Shown: piece by piece, positions 1-8,345 of the stretch | How the letters are laid out: the number at the start of each line of letters is the position of its first letter | Numbering within the stretch: position 1 is the first letter of the stretch | Virus record (IMG/VR): IMGVR_UViG_3300032053_000428 | Span: 1-26,929 of that record | DNA from: a virus | Direction: 5' to 3' (one strand) | DNA: 26,929 nucleotides | The notes under the pieces: generated by a model | Seen by the model: only the letters and a program-made list of their open reading frames with translations | Database searches by the model: none | What the model was told of the DNA's origin: nothing | Made by a program: the position numbers and the translations under genes

Positions 1-343
1 GCTCCTGCTCCGTCTTCTCGAACTTCTCCGAGGAGATGGTGAAGAAGGGGATCTCAGCCTTCGGCGCACGGATGAACCGAGCGGTGGGCTGATCACGGAA
101 AGTGATCGCCATCGCGCGGCTCTGGGGCTCCACGTCCACGATCTTGACGAGCGTGTCGTGGTTGACCGAGCGCTGACAATCCGCGCGGGTGACCTGCTCT
201 GGCGGCAAGATGTGCCGCGAGTAGGCGACTTCACGCAGACGGTCACGAATCCAGGACCCGCCGAGCTCGGCGAGTTTGTCTTTGCCTTCTTGGGTGTCCA
301 ACCGCTGGTTGAACATCTCGAGGGTTGCTTGAACCATGCTCAT
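1..343 (-). CDS. Probable major capsid protein, N-terminal part (runs off the left edge)
   Basis: An open frame of 114 codons starts at ATG 343 and is still open at base 1. A strong Shine-Dalgarno AAGGAG lies 7 bases before the ATG. The fragment begins MSMVQATLEMFNQ and has a helical start followed by mixed alpha/beta sequence (for example NHDTLVKIVDVEP, then PTARFIRAPKAEIPFFTIS near the break). This style resembles major capsid proteins of large myoviruses. Position agrees: it lies downstream of a prohead protease, scaffold-like proteins and a possible decoration protein, which is the usual place for the capsid gene in T4-like and SPO1-like late regions. The capsid call is an inference from partial sequence plus order. 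A different head protein is possible because the diagnostic HK97-fold core is not in the window. Confidence 0.55.
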   Translation of the reverse strand, partial: MSMVQATLEMFNQRLDTQEGKDKLAELGGSWIRDRLREVAYSRHILPPEQVTRADCQRSVNHDTLVKIVDVEPQSRAMAITFRDQPTARFIRAPKAEIPFFTISSEKFEKTEQE

Positions 344-394
344 GATAATTCTCCTTGTTCCTTTCGATCCTTGAATCCTTCAGCGTCCACCCTC

Positions 395-850
395 TTACGG
401 GGTGTGGACAAACCTCAGGAAGTTCTTGTTGTTCGCCGGCAGACGGGTGACATACCCGACTACCAAACCCGACGTGAACTTCTGGAGTCCACGCTTGGTG
501 ACCGTACCGATCGTGACGTTGCTGACCTCGAGCTTGTCACCGACCGCAAGGCCGGCGGCATTCATGATCAGGGTGTCCGCTTCGTACGGGCCGAGGAACA
601 AGAACGGACCCTTCTGGATCGCTTGCACCTCGTACCGACCACGCTCCGCAAAGTACGCGAACGTGGGATAGGCCGACGGAGTGGCCGCACCACGCTGCAT
701 CTTGTACGAAGCCTGATCCAACTCCAGGAACTCGCCGTCGAGCAGCGGGTTCCCGTTTGTCGGGTCAAGAAGGGCGGGAACAACGAGCTCGAAAGGACGA
801 CGGTGAATCGTCTGGAACTCGCTTACAAGTTTGAAATTCTGAACTGCCAT
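395..850 (-). CDS. Small structural protein, possible capsid decoration or head-stabilising protein
   Basis: A 151-residue protein starting MAVQNFKLVSEF, with GGAGG a few bases before the ATG. It is rich in short beta-prone stretches and glycine turns (for example FLFLGPYEADTLIMNAAGL and GLVVGYVTRLP), with no membrane segment, signal peptide or catalytic motif. It reads as a compact beta protein. It sits between a coiled-coil protein and the probable capsid gene, all in one direction with gaps of about 50 bases, so a head-associated role is likely. A decoration or cement protein is the best guess from size and place, but no family is recognised. Confidence 0.5.
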   Translation of the reverse strand: MAVQNFKLVSEFQTIHRRPFELVVPALLDPTNGNPLLDGEFLELDQASYKMQRGAATPSAYPTFAYFAERGRYEVQAIQKGPFLFLGPYEADTLIMNAAGLAVGDKLEVSNVTIGTVTKRGLQKFTSGLVVGYVTRLPANNKNFLRFVHTP

Positions 851-895
851 GACACTACCTCCACGTTAGATTTCTGCGTTGTTGGATCCCTACGA

Positions 896-1261
896 TCACG
901 TGCCCGACGGGTCCTCACCCGTCATGACGAAGTGCTCGAAGGGCGACATCGTGTCGCTCGGCTGGTCACTGAGCCCACCGAACACACGGCCTTGTGGGGC
1001 CGCGAGCTTGATGGCTTCCTCAGTGACACGAAGATCATCGGCCTTATCCAGGGAGGCCACCTTCTGTTCGAAGGTGAGATCCGAAGACAGACCCTTCTCT
1101 TCCATGTCCCGAGCGATCTTCTCCATCCGTTCCCGCTTCTCGAAGCTGGCAACCTTCTCCTGAAGGTCGTTTCGCTCCTTCGACAGGTTACGAATGGCGG
1201 CTCCCGCCTGCTTGAGGAGGGATGCCGCGTCCTGTGAACTGATCTTTTGCATTTGGCTCAT
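896..1261 (-). CDS. Coiled-coil protein of the head gene cluster, unknown function
   Basis: A 121-residue protein starting MSQMQKISSQDAA. A GAGG sits 5 bases before the ATG. Residues about 15-60 form a clear charged coiled coil (KERNDLQEKVASFEKRERME), followed by a helical acidic stretch and a loose C-terminus ending in GEDPSGT. It contains the short motif K-[I/V]-A twice (MEKIA, EQKVA), shared with most structural proteins in this window. It lies 14 bases downstream of the 516-residue gene and 45 bases upstream of the 151-residue gene. It could be a small scaffold or head-assembly factor; the sequence does not settle this. Confidence 0.5.
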   Translation of the reverse strand: MSQMQKISSQDAASLLKQAGAAIRNLSKERNDLQEKVASFEKRERMEKIARDMEEKGLSSDLTFEQKVASLDKADDLRVTEEAIKLAAPQGRVFGGLSDQPSDTMSPFEHFVMTGEDPSGT

Positions 1262-1275
1262 CCTTTCCTCGGGCG

Positions 1276-2826
1276 TTAGCCCATCATAGGAGTTGGTGTA
1301 GATCCGCCGCTCATGCCGCCGGCCTGGGCACCGCCCATACCGCCGAACTCTTGCAGCTTCTCTTGGTCACTCACTCCTGCCTGTGGCGCTGCTCCTTCTT
1401 CGGCAACTGGTGGCATTCCACCACCTCCGGCCTCTCCAGCCAGAAGTTCCTCAGCCTGAGCGAGATCTTCAGGTGTCACACCAGCAAGAGCTGCGGCCAA
1501 CGCGGCATCCATGGTCCCAGCGTCACCAGCTCCAGCCATCGCCTCGGGTGGGGGTGCCCCCATCTCCGGCGGTGCCCCCATCTCTGGGGGTGCTTCGGCT
1601 GGCAGAGCCGGAGGCATAGCTGCCCCTTCGTCCGCCCTCTTCACCAGTGCAGCCACCATCCGACGCGCGTCGGGTGAGGATGCTGCCAACTTCTTGAGCA
1701 GCTCTCTTGCCGCAGAAATCTTCACACCCGCAGAGGAGGTGTTATCCAGCGACTCTTGGAGAGCATGATCGTGCGCCGAGTCCATCATGGGCTCGGCCAA
1801 CAGCTCGGTGAGCGCGCTCTTGTTCTGATGCTTGGCTTGGCCCTTGGTAGCGTTGATAGCAGCTTCGTTGCTGCCAATCAGCTCCCGGCCTCCACCTTCA
1901 CCAGACGTCGGAGCGGAACCCCGAGGCGTATTGCTTCCGGCTTCCGAGCCTTGCATCAAGGCGCTCGGAACACCCGGCTCTGATTGCAACAGGGGTTCTG
2001 TCCCTGCCGAAATCGACGCCGAGGTGTCTGCGTCGTTGGCCATCTTCCGCAGGAGGCTCATGGCCACCTTCGGAGGGATGCCAGCCTGGGCGGCCTTCAG
2101 CATCATCACCTTGGTCCGCTTGGCAGACGCGGCCTTCTCACGAAGGTCACGATCCGCATGGCCGGTTGCCTTGCTGATGGTACGAAGCGCCCTGACAGAC
2201 GCAGTCTTGCCCGATGCCTCAGCGCCACCTTCCTGCTTGAGCAGGTTCTCTGGTTGCACTGGGAGCATCATCCCAAGGTTTGTCTCCATGGCGTTGGCCG
2301 CATCCTGAGGATTCGGCTTCTCGGTGGGAGACGTTCCCTTCGGGAGTTGATTGCCTGAGGTGGCCTCTCCACTCTCCCCAGCGTCCATCGACGTGCCCGG
2401 TGTCGTGGCCGGCATCGACGGGATGGCATTGCCAGCCCCGATACCAGTGCCCGAACCGTCAAGACTGACGGACGACGGAGAGACGGAGTCAGAGTCCGCC
2501 TCAGTCGTTTGATGTTGAGCTTCACCGCCCTCGAAGGCTTTCTTCATGAGAGCGCGACTGATCTCAGCGTACTCCGCCAGTTTCTCCTGGGGAGAGCGTT
2601 GGTGATCAATCAAATGCAGATGGGTCGAGAGATGGTCACAAGCTGATGCCAGCTTGCCCAAGTACTCATTGCTGAGCTTGGAATCCCCAGGGGTCTTGGC
2701 CGAGCGCTGCGACTGCACTGCCGCCGCTTTCTTCTCAATGCCCTTCGAAGCGTCGCGTGCGAGCTTCTCTTTGGCATCGCCAAGCACCTGGTGGACCATC
2801 TCGAAGACCGACGTGTTCATTGCCAT
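1276..2826 (-). CDS. Large low-complexity structural protein, scaffold or core candidate
   Basis: A 516-residue protein starting MAMNTSVFEMVHQ, with AAGGAG before the ATG. Residues 1-105 are helical and charged. About 110-190 is a Ser/Gly/Thr/Pro-rich linker. About 195-265 is helical, with several K-x-A motifs (GKTASVR, REKAASA, MLKAAQ, RKMAND). A second low-complexity linker follows, then a helical block near 330-400. The last 115 residues are Pro/Gly/Ala/Met-rich, with a short direct repeat PPEMGA. There is no enzyme motif. A long helical, low-complexity protein between the protease and the capsid genes is where scaffold or inner-core proteins usually lie, so that is the preferred inference; a tape-like or internal virion protein is an alternative. 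Confidence 0.5.
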   Translation of the reverse strand: MAMNTSVFEMVHQVLGDAKEKLARDASKGIEKKAAAVQSQRSAKTPGDSKLSNEYLGKLASACDHLSTHLHLIDHQRSPQEKLAEYAEISRALMKKAFEGGEAQHQTTEADSDSVSPSSVSLDGSGTGIGAGNAIPSMPATTPGTSMDAGESGEATSGNQLPKGTSPTEKPNPQDAANAMETNLGMMLPVQPENLLKQEGGAEASGKTASVRALRTISKATGHADRDLREKAASAKRTKVMMLKAAQAGIPPKVAMSLLRKMANDADTSASISAGTEPLLQSEPGVPSALMQGSEAGSNTPRGSAPTSGEGGGRELIGSNEAAINATKGQAKHQNKSALTELLAEPMMDSAHDHALQESLDNTSSAGVKISAARELLKKLAASSPDARRMVAALVKRADEGAAMPPALPAEAPPEMGAPPEMGAPPPEAMAGAGDAGTMDAALAAALAGVTPEDLAQAEELLAGEAGGGGMPPVAEEGAAPQAGVSDQEKLQEFGGMGGAQAGGMSGGSTPTPMMG

Positions 2827-2838
2827 GACGGGATCTCC

Positions 2839-3123
2839 TTATGATTCCACGAGCGGCGGCGGTGTTGACTTAATGCCAGCACTGCCATCAAAAGCCGCAT
2901 TCGGCGCGTTAGAATGGACCATGGTGTAGTTCGTTGGCTGAGCAGGCTTTGGCGTCGCAGAGGCTGACCCTTTGCCGATGCCTGGAGTCGGAAGTGGTTT
3001 CCCAACGATGTTGGACCCCAGACCACCGACTTCGGGCTTAGTTGACTTCACCACGTTACCCGTGGCTTGGACAACGCTCCCGTTGGCGATCTTCTGGAGC
3101 TCATCGTTAAAGGAAACCAGCAT
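2839..3123 (-). CDS. Small unknown protein of the head cluster
   Basis: The open frame begins at 3135 (98 residues), but the ATG at 3123 is preferred because GGAG lies 6 bases before it, while the upstream ATG has no good ribosome site. This gives 94 residues starting MLVSFNDELQKIANG. The N-terminus carries the motif ELxKIA, also seen near the C-terminus of the J-domain protein (VDELVKIAD) and in related form across the structural proteins here. The rest is Gly/Pro/Thr-rich and probably unstructured. It lies 12 bases upstream of the 516-residue gene. No family is recognised; it may be a small structural or scaffold-associated protein. Confidence 0.45.
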   Translation of the reverse strand: MLVSFNDELQKIANGSVVQATGNVVKSTKPEVGGLGSNIVGKPLPTPGIGKGSASATPKPAQPTNYTMVHSNAPNAAFDGSAGIKSTPPPLVES

Positions 3124-3148
3124 CCGAATCTCCATGCTCGTTCAGGAG

Positions 3149-4036
3149 CTACTCTCCGGCCTCCACCGCATCAACGTCGATACCAGCAGCCGCCAGCATC
3201 TCCGCAGCGCGTTGGTCGATCACGGCCGCGAGCTTCTCTTCGTCGGACTGACCGATGATACCGTGAGCCTCGGCCCACTCCATCGCACGCTTCTCAGCGA
3301 GGATGTCGATAGCCGCGCTTTCCTTCTTGTGGCCGAGCGCGTAACCAGCGCCGCCGACTGCGGCAGTGCCGCCGCCGTACAAGCCAGCCGTCGCCGCGCC
3401 GCCCTTGAGGGCCTTCTTCAGGCCTTCGGACTTCATGGCAGTGGCCTTGCCGAGACGCTCGCCGGCCTTGGCGCCGTATAGCTCGCTCTTCTTCGGCACG
3501 TTCTTGCCGAGGTTCTTGAAGGCTTCGCCCGCTGCACGGACCTTCTTGGAGTCCTTCATCTGGGCGATGCCGCCGCGGAGGCCTTCGGCCTTCGCTGCGC
3601 TGCTGATGGCCTCACCCGCGCGGGTCAGACCCTTCTTGATGGCTTCACCGGCGCCGCCGGCAGTCTTCTCGATGGCCGTCTTCTCGTTCCAGTAGCTGTG
3701 GGCCATGACGCGACCGAGGAAGTCCGCCTGCGCGACCTTCGCTTCCATGGTCTCTTCGTCTTCGCCCTTCTCGTGGTCCTTGCTCTCGCCAGCCTCGTGC
3801 TCCGCCGATTCCCCGGCCTCTTCAGCAGCAGCCTTCACAAGCGCGCTGTCGTCGCCGAGAAGCTGGTGGGCCAACTTCAGGATGGTGTTGCCATCGAGCT
3901 TGTCGATGTCGATGCCTTCGGCGCGAAGAGTCTCGTCGAGGAGCTGTGCTTCCGCCAACTTCTCAACGTCTGACGTGTCCTGCGAAGCGCCGATGGCTTC
4001 ACGGGTCTGATACATACCTGCAAGAAACTCGTTCAT
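3149..4036 (-). CDS. Structural protein with acidic linker and glycine-zipper segment
   Basis: A 295-residue protein starting MNEFLAGMYQTRE, with AAGGAG before the ATG. Residues about 25-75 are helical (EKLAEAQLLDETLRAEGID). About 75-100 is a strongly acidic Glu/Lys/His/Gly linker. About 105-130 contains the repeated motif NEKTAIEKTAGG. The middle is basic and helical. About 212-238 is a Gly/Ala-rich small-residue segment (AATAGLYGGGTAAVGGAGYA) that could insert in a membrane or pack as a glycine zipper. The C-terminus repeats the EKLA...AGIDVD pattern of the N-terminus. It lies between the protease gene and the capsid end of the cluster. It could be a head-core or injected protein; no family is recognised. 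Confidence 0.5.
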   Translation of the reverse strand: MNEFLAGMYQTREAIGASQDTSDVEKLAEAQLLDETLRAEGIDIDKLDGNTILKLAHQLLGDDSALVKAAAEEAGESAEHEAGESKDHEKGEDEETMEAKVAQADFLGRVMAHSYWNEKTAIEKTAGGAGEAIKKGLTRAGEAISSAAKAEGLRGGIAQMKDSKKVRAAGEAFKNLGKNVPKKSELYGAKAGERLGKATAMKSEGLKKALKGGAATAGLYGGGTAAVGGAGYALGHKKESAAIDILAEKRAMEWAEAHGIIGQSDEEKLAAVIDQRAAEMLAAAGIDVDAVEAGE

Positions 4037-4116
4037 GATTGATTTCTCCTTGATGGGTTATGAGCAACTTTGTCCAGGCCCTGAGGCAATTCATCAAGGA
4101 TGAGGTTTCCTCTCAT
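4033..4116 (-). CDS. Possible 27-residue microprotein between protease and next gene
   Basis: A short frame of 27 codons fills most of the 93-base gap between the stop of the protease polypeptide and the start of the 295-residue gene. It begins 13 bases after the upstream stop and ends in an ATGA overlap with the next start, the usual layout of translationally coupled phage genes. The peptide begins MRGNLILDELPQG and contains LDKVA, another K-V-A motif. The ribosome site is weak (no clear GGAG), and the next gene's AAGGAG lies inside it. It could simply be a leader without a product. Confidence 0.3.
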   Translation of the reverse strand: MRGNLILDELPQGLDKVAHNPSRRNQS

Positions 4117-4129
4117 GCCTACGCCTGCC

Positions 4130-7100
4130 TTACACATTGGCTGGTACCTGTTTCGCATTCCAAACGCGAGAGCCGGCTGCGGACATTTCGTCCAGAACCT
4201 GCTGCGCCTTTGGGTTACGGAGCAGAGCTCCCAGTCCAGTCACTACGCCCATGGATGTAAGCCACGGGTGTTCTGCAATGAGAGCGCCCAGCGGACCTGT
4301 GCCTTCTCCCTTCTCCATCTCGCTCTTCTTATGAGCGGAATAGAGAAGTGAGAGAGGAACCGACCCCAGCAACAGCGCCAGTGAACGACGATCAAGACCG
4401 CCGATCCCGCCCTCTGCTGTTTTGCTGAAGAGGTCTTCTGTGCCCAAACCAAGAGTCCGGGCATGTAGCTCCGGGTGGCTGGTCACAGTTGCTGGTATTG
4501 CTCTCGCTAACTTCATGATCTCTCTTCGGTACCAAGTGTATGCGCTGGCAACCTTGGATAGAAGAGGAGAATCTACTTCGGTCTGTTCCCGGTGAGAAGT
4601 AGGTTTTGTAACAATGATGCGCACTATTCTTCGCCTCACGACAGGCCCTGTATAAGCCTTCCCCTCCAAGAAGGGAAGCAGTGCTTCGAGCAGGCCGTCG
4701 TCCAGGTGCTCTGGCTCGAGGCCTTCGCACGGGGCAGCACTGTCTTTGCTGGGCTTGAATACCTTGCCGGAGTGATCGAGCTTGTCCGCCAGGCCCCCCT
4801 TTCCAATGTGGATAAGGATGATGCGCTGGAACTCATGAGGCTTCAGGGCCATGCCCATCAGTGCTGGAGTAGCCAAGCTCTTCTTGAGATCCTTCTCTTC
4901 GCCGAGCTTATTGAGCACTTCAACTGGAAGGTCAGTTTCCGCCTGGGACAGCAACGGCGTTACGCGGCCCACAGCTTTGCTGGGGCCAATGCGCTTCACA
5001 ATGTCTGCCCACTTCAAATGAGCAGCAGCTTTGGTCTCGTTCGACACCTTCAGCAAATCCTCGGGGCCCCATCCCTCATGAAGTACGCGAGCTACCTTCA
5101 CTGTGGAAATATCAACCGAGGCAGTCTTGGCTTTGTCTGAGCTCTCCATACCAGAGCCGGTGACGTTTGTTTCTCGCTTGGTTACTTGGTCTCTCCAGGT
5201 GCGCTGTCTGCGCTGCGCGGTACCAGCACCACTGAATAGTTCGTCCAAACTGGCGGCGCCCTTCTCCATGCCAAACAACTCCTTCATCCTCTGCGCACTG
5301 AGAGGAGGATGGCCAAGGAAGAAGATACCACTCACCTCGTCTAGTCTCGGCAGCCAACCCAGTACGTCCATCCAATCGGATGGGATCTTGGCGTTGAGGA
5401 TAGACGCTGCACGCGATGCAGCTTCCCAACTGGGGAACCCGGCCTCTTTTGTTTGAAACTCGTCCTCCATGTGCATGTCTGCAACCTTGGAGAACCACTC
5501 AGCGGCCAGCTTCTCACCACGGTCAGCTCTGCCAAGCACAACACGCTTGAACAGAGGGAACGCCATCGCAGTCACTGATCGGAAGAACTGAGGGCTGTTG
5601 TAGTGCGCCAGGTACGCAGCCTTAGCCTCATCGGCGCTGCGGAACCCAAGCATCACTTTGTCCTCGTCGTACTTGCCGTCCTTCGGGCCGCCCACGAAGT
5701 TCTGATGCACAACGTAGACGTTCTCGGCGTCGCGCCACGGGCCTACGTAGACGTCGACCTTGTCGCCGTCCACACCCTTTGACCCCATGATCTCGCCGTA
5801 AGGCAGCTTCAGCTCCGTGCGCCAATTCTTGCCTTCACGAACACTGCCAGGCTTGTTCTCCACATGGACCGTAAGGCCTTTGAACTCGATGGTGCCTACG
5901 AACGGGTACTCTTTGCGATTGGGACTTGGAGGAGGGCCAATCTTGATGGCCTTGGCACGCTCGAAAGTCTCTGCAAGTGGGTCAGACGATTCTTTGCTCA
6001 GGTTGGCGCTGTCTGAGTGGTCAGACGTCCAGATGTTGGCCGGAGTCTGTTTGGGGTAGAAGCCCATGACCTTGGCGCGCTGTTCTACTCCACCTGGAGG
6101 AACAGACTTCACGCCTCGAGATTGTCGTTCGTAGAAGTCGTGGATCTGGCCCCGTCGGCTCTGCACTTCGGACTTGGAGAATCCGTTGGTGCGGTCCACG
6201 TTCGCGGAGTCTTCTTCGTCCCGTGTACCAATGTTGGTACGAAGCAGCCCGTCACCGACCACACTGGGGCTCTCCTGATCGTCAATGCGGCCCATCAGCA
6301 AGCGAGTGTCTGCATCGTCCGCAGGGTCATAGTTTTGGGCTGCCTTCTTCAGAAGGTTGGCGATACGAATCGACCTCTTGCCCAAGCGGGTTTTCAGATG
6401 CTTGCCGACAGCGCTCTCAAACAAGTGGGAGATGGACCCAAGGTCTTTGATGCCAGCAGACTTCTCCGCATAGCCCAACACACGGTCCAAAGCCCCGCTG
6501 CTGTCTTCACTGAGATTCTCAACAGAAGCGGCCTTCAGCAAACCCCCATCCTGGGGCTCTTCGATTTCGGACCCGTAAAGATAGTCCGCGTCGGCTACGC
6601 TCTGGGGAACTACAATCCCAGAAGCCAGCTTGCACATAACCTTGGCAGTCTTGTCTGCGCCGATGAAAACGAAGCTGATGTCAAAGAAGCGTGGGTGGCA
6701 GTTGATAACCCCGATACGACGACCGTCTTCGAGGATCTTGTTCATGCCAATGTTCTTGACGCATGAGCAGTAGTCGTTACGGGTCTTCGACTTGTTGCCA
6801 CAGATGGTGCAGACGTCATACGGGACGCGGCACCCCATCGAGACGTCAGGGAACTCACCGGCGAGGATACGGTCTACGACTTCTGCTGCTCCGTGCTGTA
6901 AGGCCAGAGCCTTGTCGATGATGACAATGAGCTCGACCCGGTGCATCCTTGCGTTCCACACAGACAAAGCGACGTGGCCAAACGCTCGGCTCGGGTCTTT
7001 GTTTCGGTGATGCACGAACGGGTACGCGGACAAGAAGGTCCAGTACCCGTAAGGGGGAATGACTTTGCCTGTGAAGCTATCGTAAGGGTGCTGCTGATCT

Positions 7101-7363
7101 TTGTGGTTGCGGCAGTCGTGAATGAGCGCGGCTTCAGGGAAGATGTCGCCGTTGACGTTCTGACCCCAGTACTCCGACGAACCCATGGCGTTGACGAGCA
7201 CTGCGATCTTGTTCTGGTCCGCCGTGTAGCTCTTCAGCCACGCACGGATCTCCGGCATCAGAGCTCCGGCTTCCTTGGCCATAGGAAGAGCGGGATCGAA
7301 GAGCCGGACGAGCGGTTCACCTGCGGGAGAGATCCCACGGAATGTAGCCAGCTTAGTTAGCAT
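4130..7363 (-). CDS. Prohead protease (T4 gp21-like) fused to an inorganic-pyrophosphatase-like domain
   Basis: A 1077-residue polypeptide starting MLTKLATFRGISP; AGGAAG precedes the ATG and the upstream stop is 9 bases away. Residues about 45-250 match T4 gp21-type head maturation serine proteases: NVNGDIF (69-75), a GH pair with H130 as likely catalytic His, and VSMG with S175 as likely nucleophile. After these come a Cys cluster (C185, C188, C199, C201) and the FFDISFVFIGADKTA strand (227-240). Residues about 485-612 match the InPase domain seen in Mu F-like and other large phage polyproteins: VDGDKVDVYVGP (531-542), DEDKVMLGF (566-574). The remainder is helical, with several K-x-A motifs and two hydrophobic, small-residue segments near 992-1010 and 1022-1048. 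The protease assignment is strong. The role of the C-terminal 465 residues is unknown, and self-cleavage is likely but inferred. Confidence 0.8.
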   Translation of the reverse strand: MLTKLATFRGISPAGEPLVRLFDPALPMAKEAGALMPEIRAWLKSYTADQNKIAVLVNAMGSSEYWGQNVNGDIFPEAALIHDCRNHKDQQHPYDSFTGKVIPPYGYWTFLSAYPFVHHRNKDPSRAFGHVALSVWNARMHRVELIVIIDKALALQHGAAEVVDRILAGEFPDVSMGCRVPYDVCTICGNKSKTRNDYCSCVKNIGMNKILEDGRRIGVINCHPRFFDISFVFIGADKTAKVMCKLASGIVVPQSVADADYLYGSEIEEPQDGGLLKAASVENLSEDSSGALDRVLGYAEKSAGIKDLGSISHLFESAVGKHLKTRLGKRSIRIANLLKKAAQNYDPADDADTRLLMGRIDDQESPSVVGDGLLRTNIGTRDEEDSANVDRTNGFSKSEVQSRRGQIHDFYERQSRGVKSVPPGGVEQRAKVMGFYPKQTPANIWTSDHSDSANLSKESSDPLAETFERAKAIKIGPPPSPNRKEYPFVGTIEFKGLTVHVENKPGSVREGKNWRTELKLPYGEIMGSKGVDGDKVDVYVGPWRDAENVYVVHQNFVGGPKDGKYDEDKVMLGFRSADEAKAAYLAHYNSPQFFRSVTAMAFPLFKRVVLGRADRGEKLAAEWFSKVADMHMEDEFQTKEAGFPSWEAASRAASILNAKIPSDWMDVLGWLPRLDEVSGIFFLGHPPLSAQRMKELFGMEKGAASLDELFSGAGTAQRRQRTWRDQVTKRETNVTGSGMESSDKAKTASVDISTVKVARVLHEGWGPEDLLKVSNETKAAAHLKWADIVKRIGPSKAVGRVTPLLSQAETDLPVEVLNKLGEEKDLKKSLATPALMGMALKPHEFQRIILIHIGKGGLADKLDHSGKVFKPSKDSAAPCEGLEPEHLDDGLLEALLPFLEGKAYTGPVVRRRIVRIIVTKPTSHREQTEVDSPLLSKVASAYTWYRREIMKLARAIPATVTSHPELHARTLGLGTEDLFSKTAEGGIGGLDRRSLALLLGSVPLSLLYSAHKKSEMEKGEGTGPLGALIAEHPWLTSMGVVTGLGALLRNPKAQQVLDEMSAAGSRVWNAKQVPANV

Positions 7364-7371
7364 CTACTTCC

Positions 7372-8097
7372 TCAGTCGTCCGAGCCTTCTCCGGTACGGT
7401 AGCTTTCAGCTTTTGCGTCAGCGGCTCGGGTCAGAGCTCGCTCTTTGTCCAACTTCGCAGTCGACTCTTCCATGCCTCTCGACAGGTCAAAGCCTGGCGT
7501 TCCCTTGGGCATCGCACTCATGAAGAAGTCCACCGCATTGCTGCGGCCCTTCTTGCTGTCGGTCAGGTTCTTGTGAGCCTGAACGAGGTTGCTGACCGTG
7601 CCGATGTCGAGACGCTCTTGGTCGAGGACGTTCTTCACGAACGTGCCCGCAACGAGCGGGTCTCTGGCGTACGCTGGGTTGAATCGGTAGAGGGTGTTGA
7701 ACGCCTTCTCCGTCATGTTCGGGTCTGCTTCGTGGAGGTGGGGGTTCTCCTCCAACATCGTCTTGTATGCCTGGGACTTGTGGAGGCTGTCCTTCACAGC
7801 ATGGAGGGCGCCGCGGCCTGCCTCAGTTCCGAGGCCAAGAGCCCCGCCTAGTGCCGCCGACCCAGCCAGGAAGGGGGCGAGGTCATGAGCGTGAGCAAAT
7901 GCGTGACCGAAGAACCCCGCGTCGGGCTTCAGCTTCTGCACTGCACTCTCCCAGCCTGCGATCTTCTCCATCGCCTCTTTGTAGAGAGTGGGGTTGCGCT
8001 CGCACTCAGCGAGGAAGTCGTGGACGTTACGGCCGATGCGCTCAACCTGTTCGGCTGTGAGGTGCCCCTCGGCTGCAAGTTTCTCTGTGAGCTTCAT
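7372..8097 (-). CDS. Structural protein with membrane-like Gly/Ala segment, unknown function
   Basis: The frame is open up to 8223, but the ATG at 8097 is preferred: AGGAGAT lies just before it, and the upstream extension is basic, Pro-rich and overlaps the preceding gene. This gives 241 residues starting MKLTEKLAAEGHL. Residues about 1-50 are helical and charged, with EKLA and MEKIA motifs. About 70-95 is a Gly/Ala/Leu-rich segment (LAPFLAGSAALGGALGLG). About 120-160 contains FNTLYRFNPAYARDPLVAG, which looks like a conserved phage structural motif but is not assigned to a named family. The C-terminus is charged. It sits directly before the protease gene and may be an internal or membrane-contacting head protein. 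Confidence 0.5.
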   Translation of the reverse strand: MKLTEKLAAEGHLTAEQVERIGRNVHDFLAECERNPTLYKEAMEKIAGWESAVQKLKPDAGFFGHAFAHAHDLAPFLAGSAALGGALGLGTEAGRGALHAVKDSLHKSQAYKTMLEENPHLHEADPNMTEKAFNTLYRFNPAYARDPLVAGTFVKNVLDQERLDIGTVSNLVQAHKNLTDSKKGRSNAVDFFMSAMPKGTPGFDLSRGMEESTAKLDKERALTRAADAKAESYRTGEGSDD

Positions 8098-8107
8098 TGG
8101 TATCTCC

Positions 8108-8329
8108 TCATGCCTGGGGGACGCTGGGTACGAAGCCCGCGTTGGCCGCCTCAAGGTATTGTGGCTGTAGACCAGTGGTGGCACGGTGTACGGCTTTGGA
8201 CACTGTCGGAGCGGTAGCGCCAACCACCATTGCTCCTCCCAAGACCTTCATGGGGTTTCGACCCACCGCTGCGAGGCCTTTGGCGGCGAGGTTCCCTACG
8301 GCTTTGCCGACAAGGGCTTCCTTCGTCAT
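8108..8329 (-). CDS. Small hydrophobic/basic protein, unknown function
   Basis: A 73-residue protein starting MTKEALVGKAVGN at the ATG at 8329, 16 bases after the stop of the 534-residue gene. The longer open frame to 8485 overlaps that gene and is Arg/Ser-rich, so it is judged non-coding. The ribosome site is only moderate (GCAGGT). Residues about 20-45 hold a Gly/Ala/Val segment (KVLGGAMVVGATAPTVS) that could span or touch a membrane, flanked by basic residues. Neighbours are structural proteins on the same strand with short gaps. No family is recognised. Confidence 0.45.
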   Translation of the reverse strand: MTKEALVGKAVGNLAAKGLAAVGRNPMKVLGGAMVVGATAPTVSKAVHRATTGLQPQYLEAANAGFVPSVPQA

Positions 8330-8345
8330 GTGACCTGCTACTCGA

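Noticed and set aside
158-1237. Long plus-strand open frame of 359 codons
   Set aside because: It lies opposite two well-supported minus-strand genes and the capsid start, has no good ribosome site, and its Arg/Leu-rich product looks like an antisense artefact.
6017-6766. Plus-strand frame of 249 codons opposite the protease polypeptide
   Set aside because: The minus strand encodes conserved protease motifs in this stretch; the plus-strand frame has no ribosome site.
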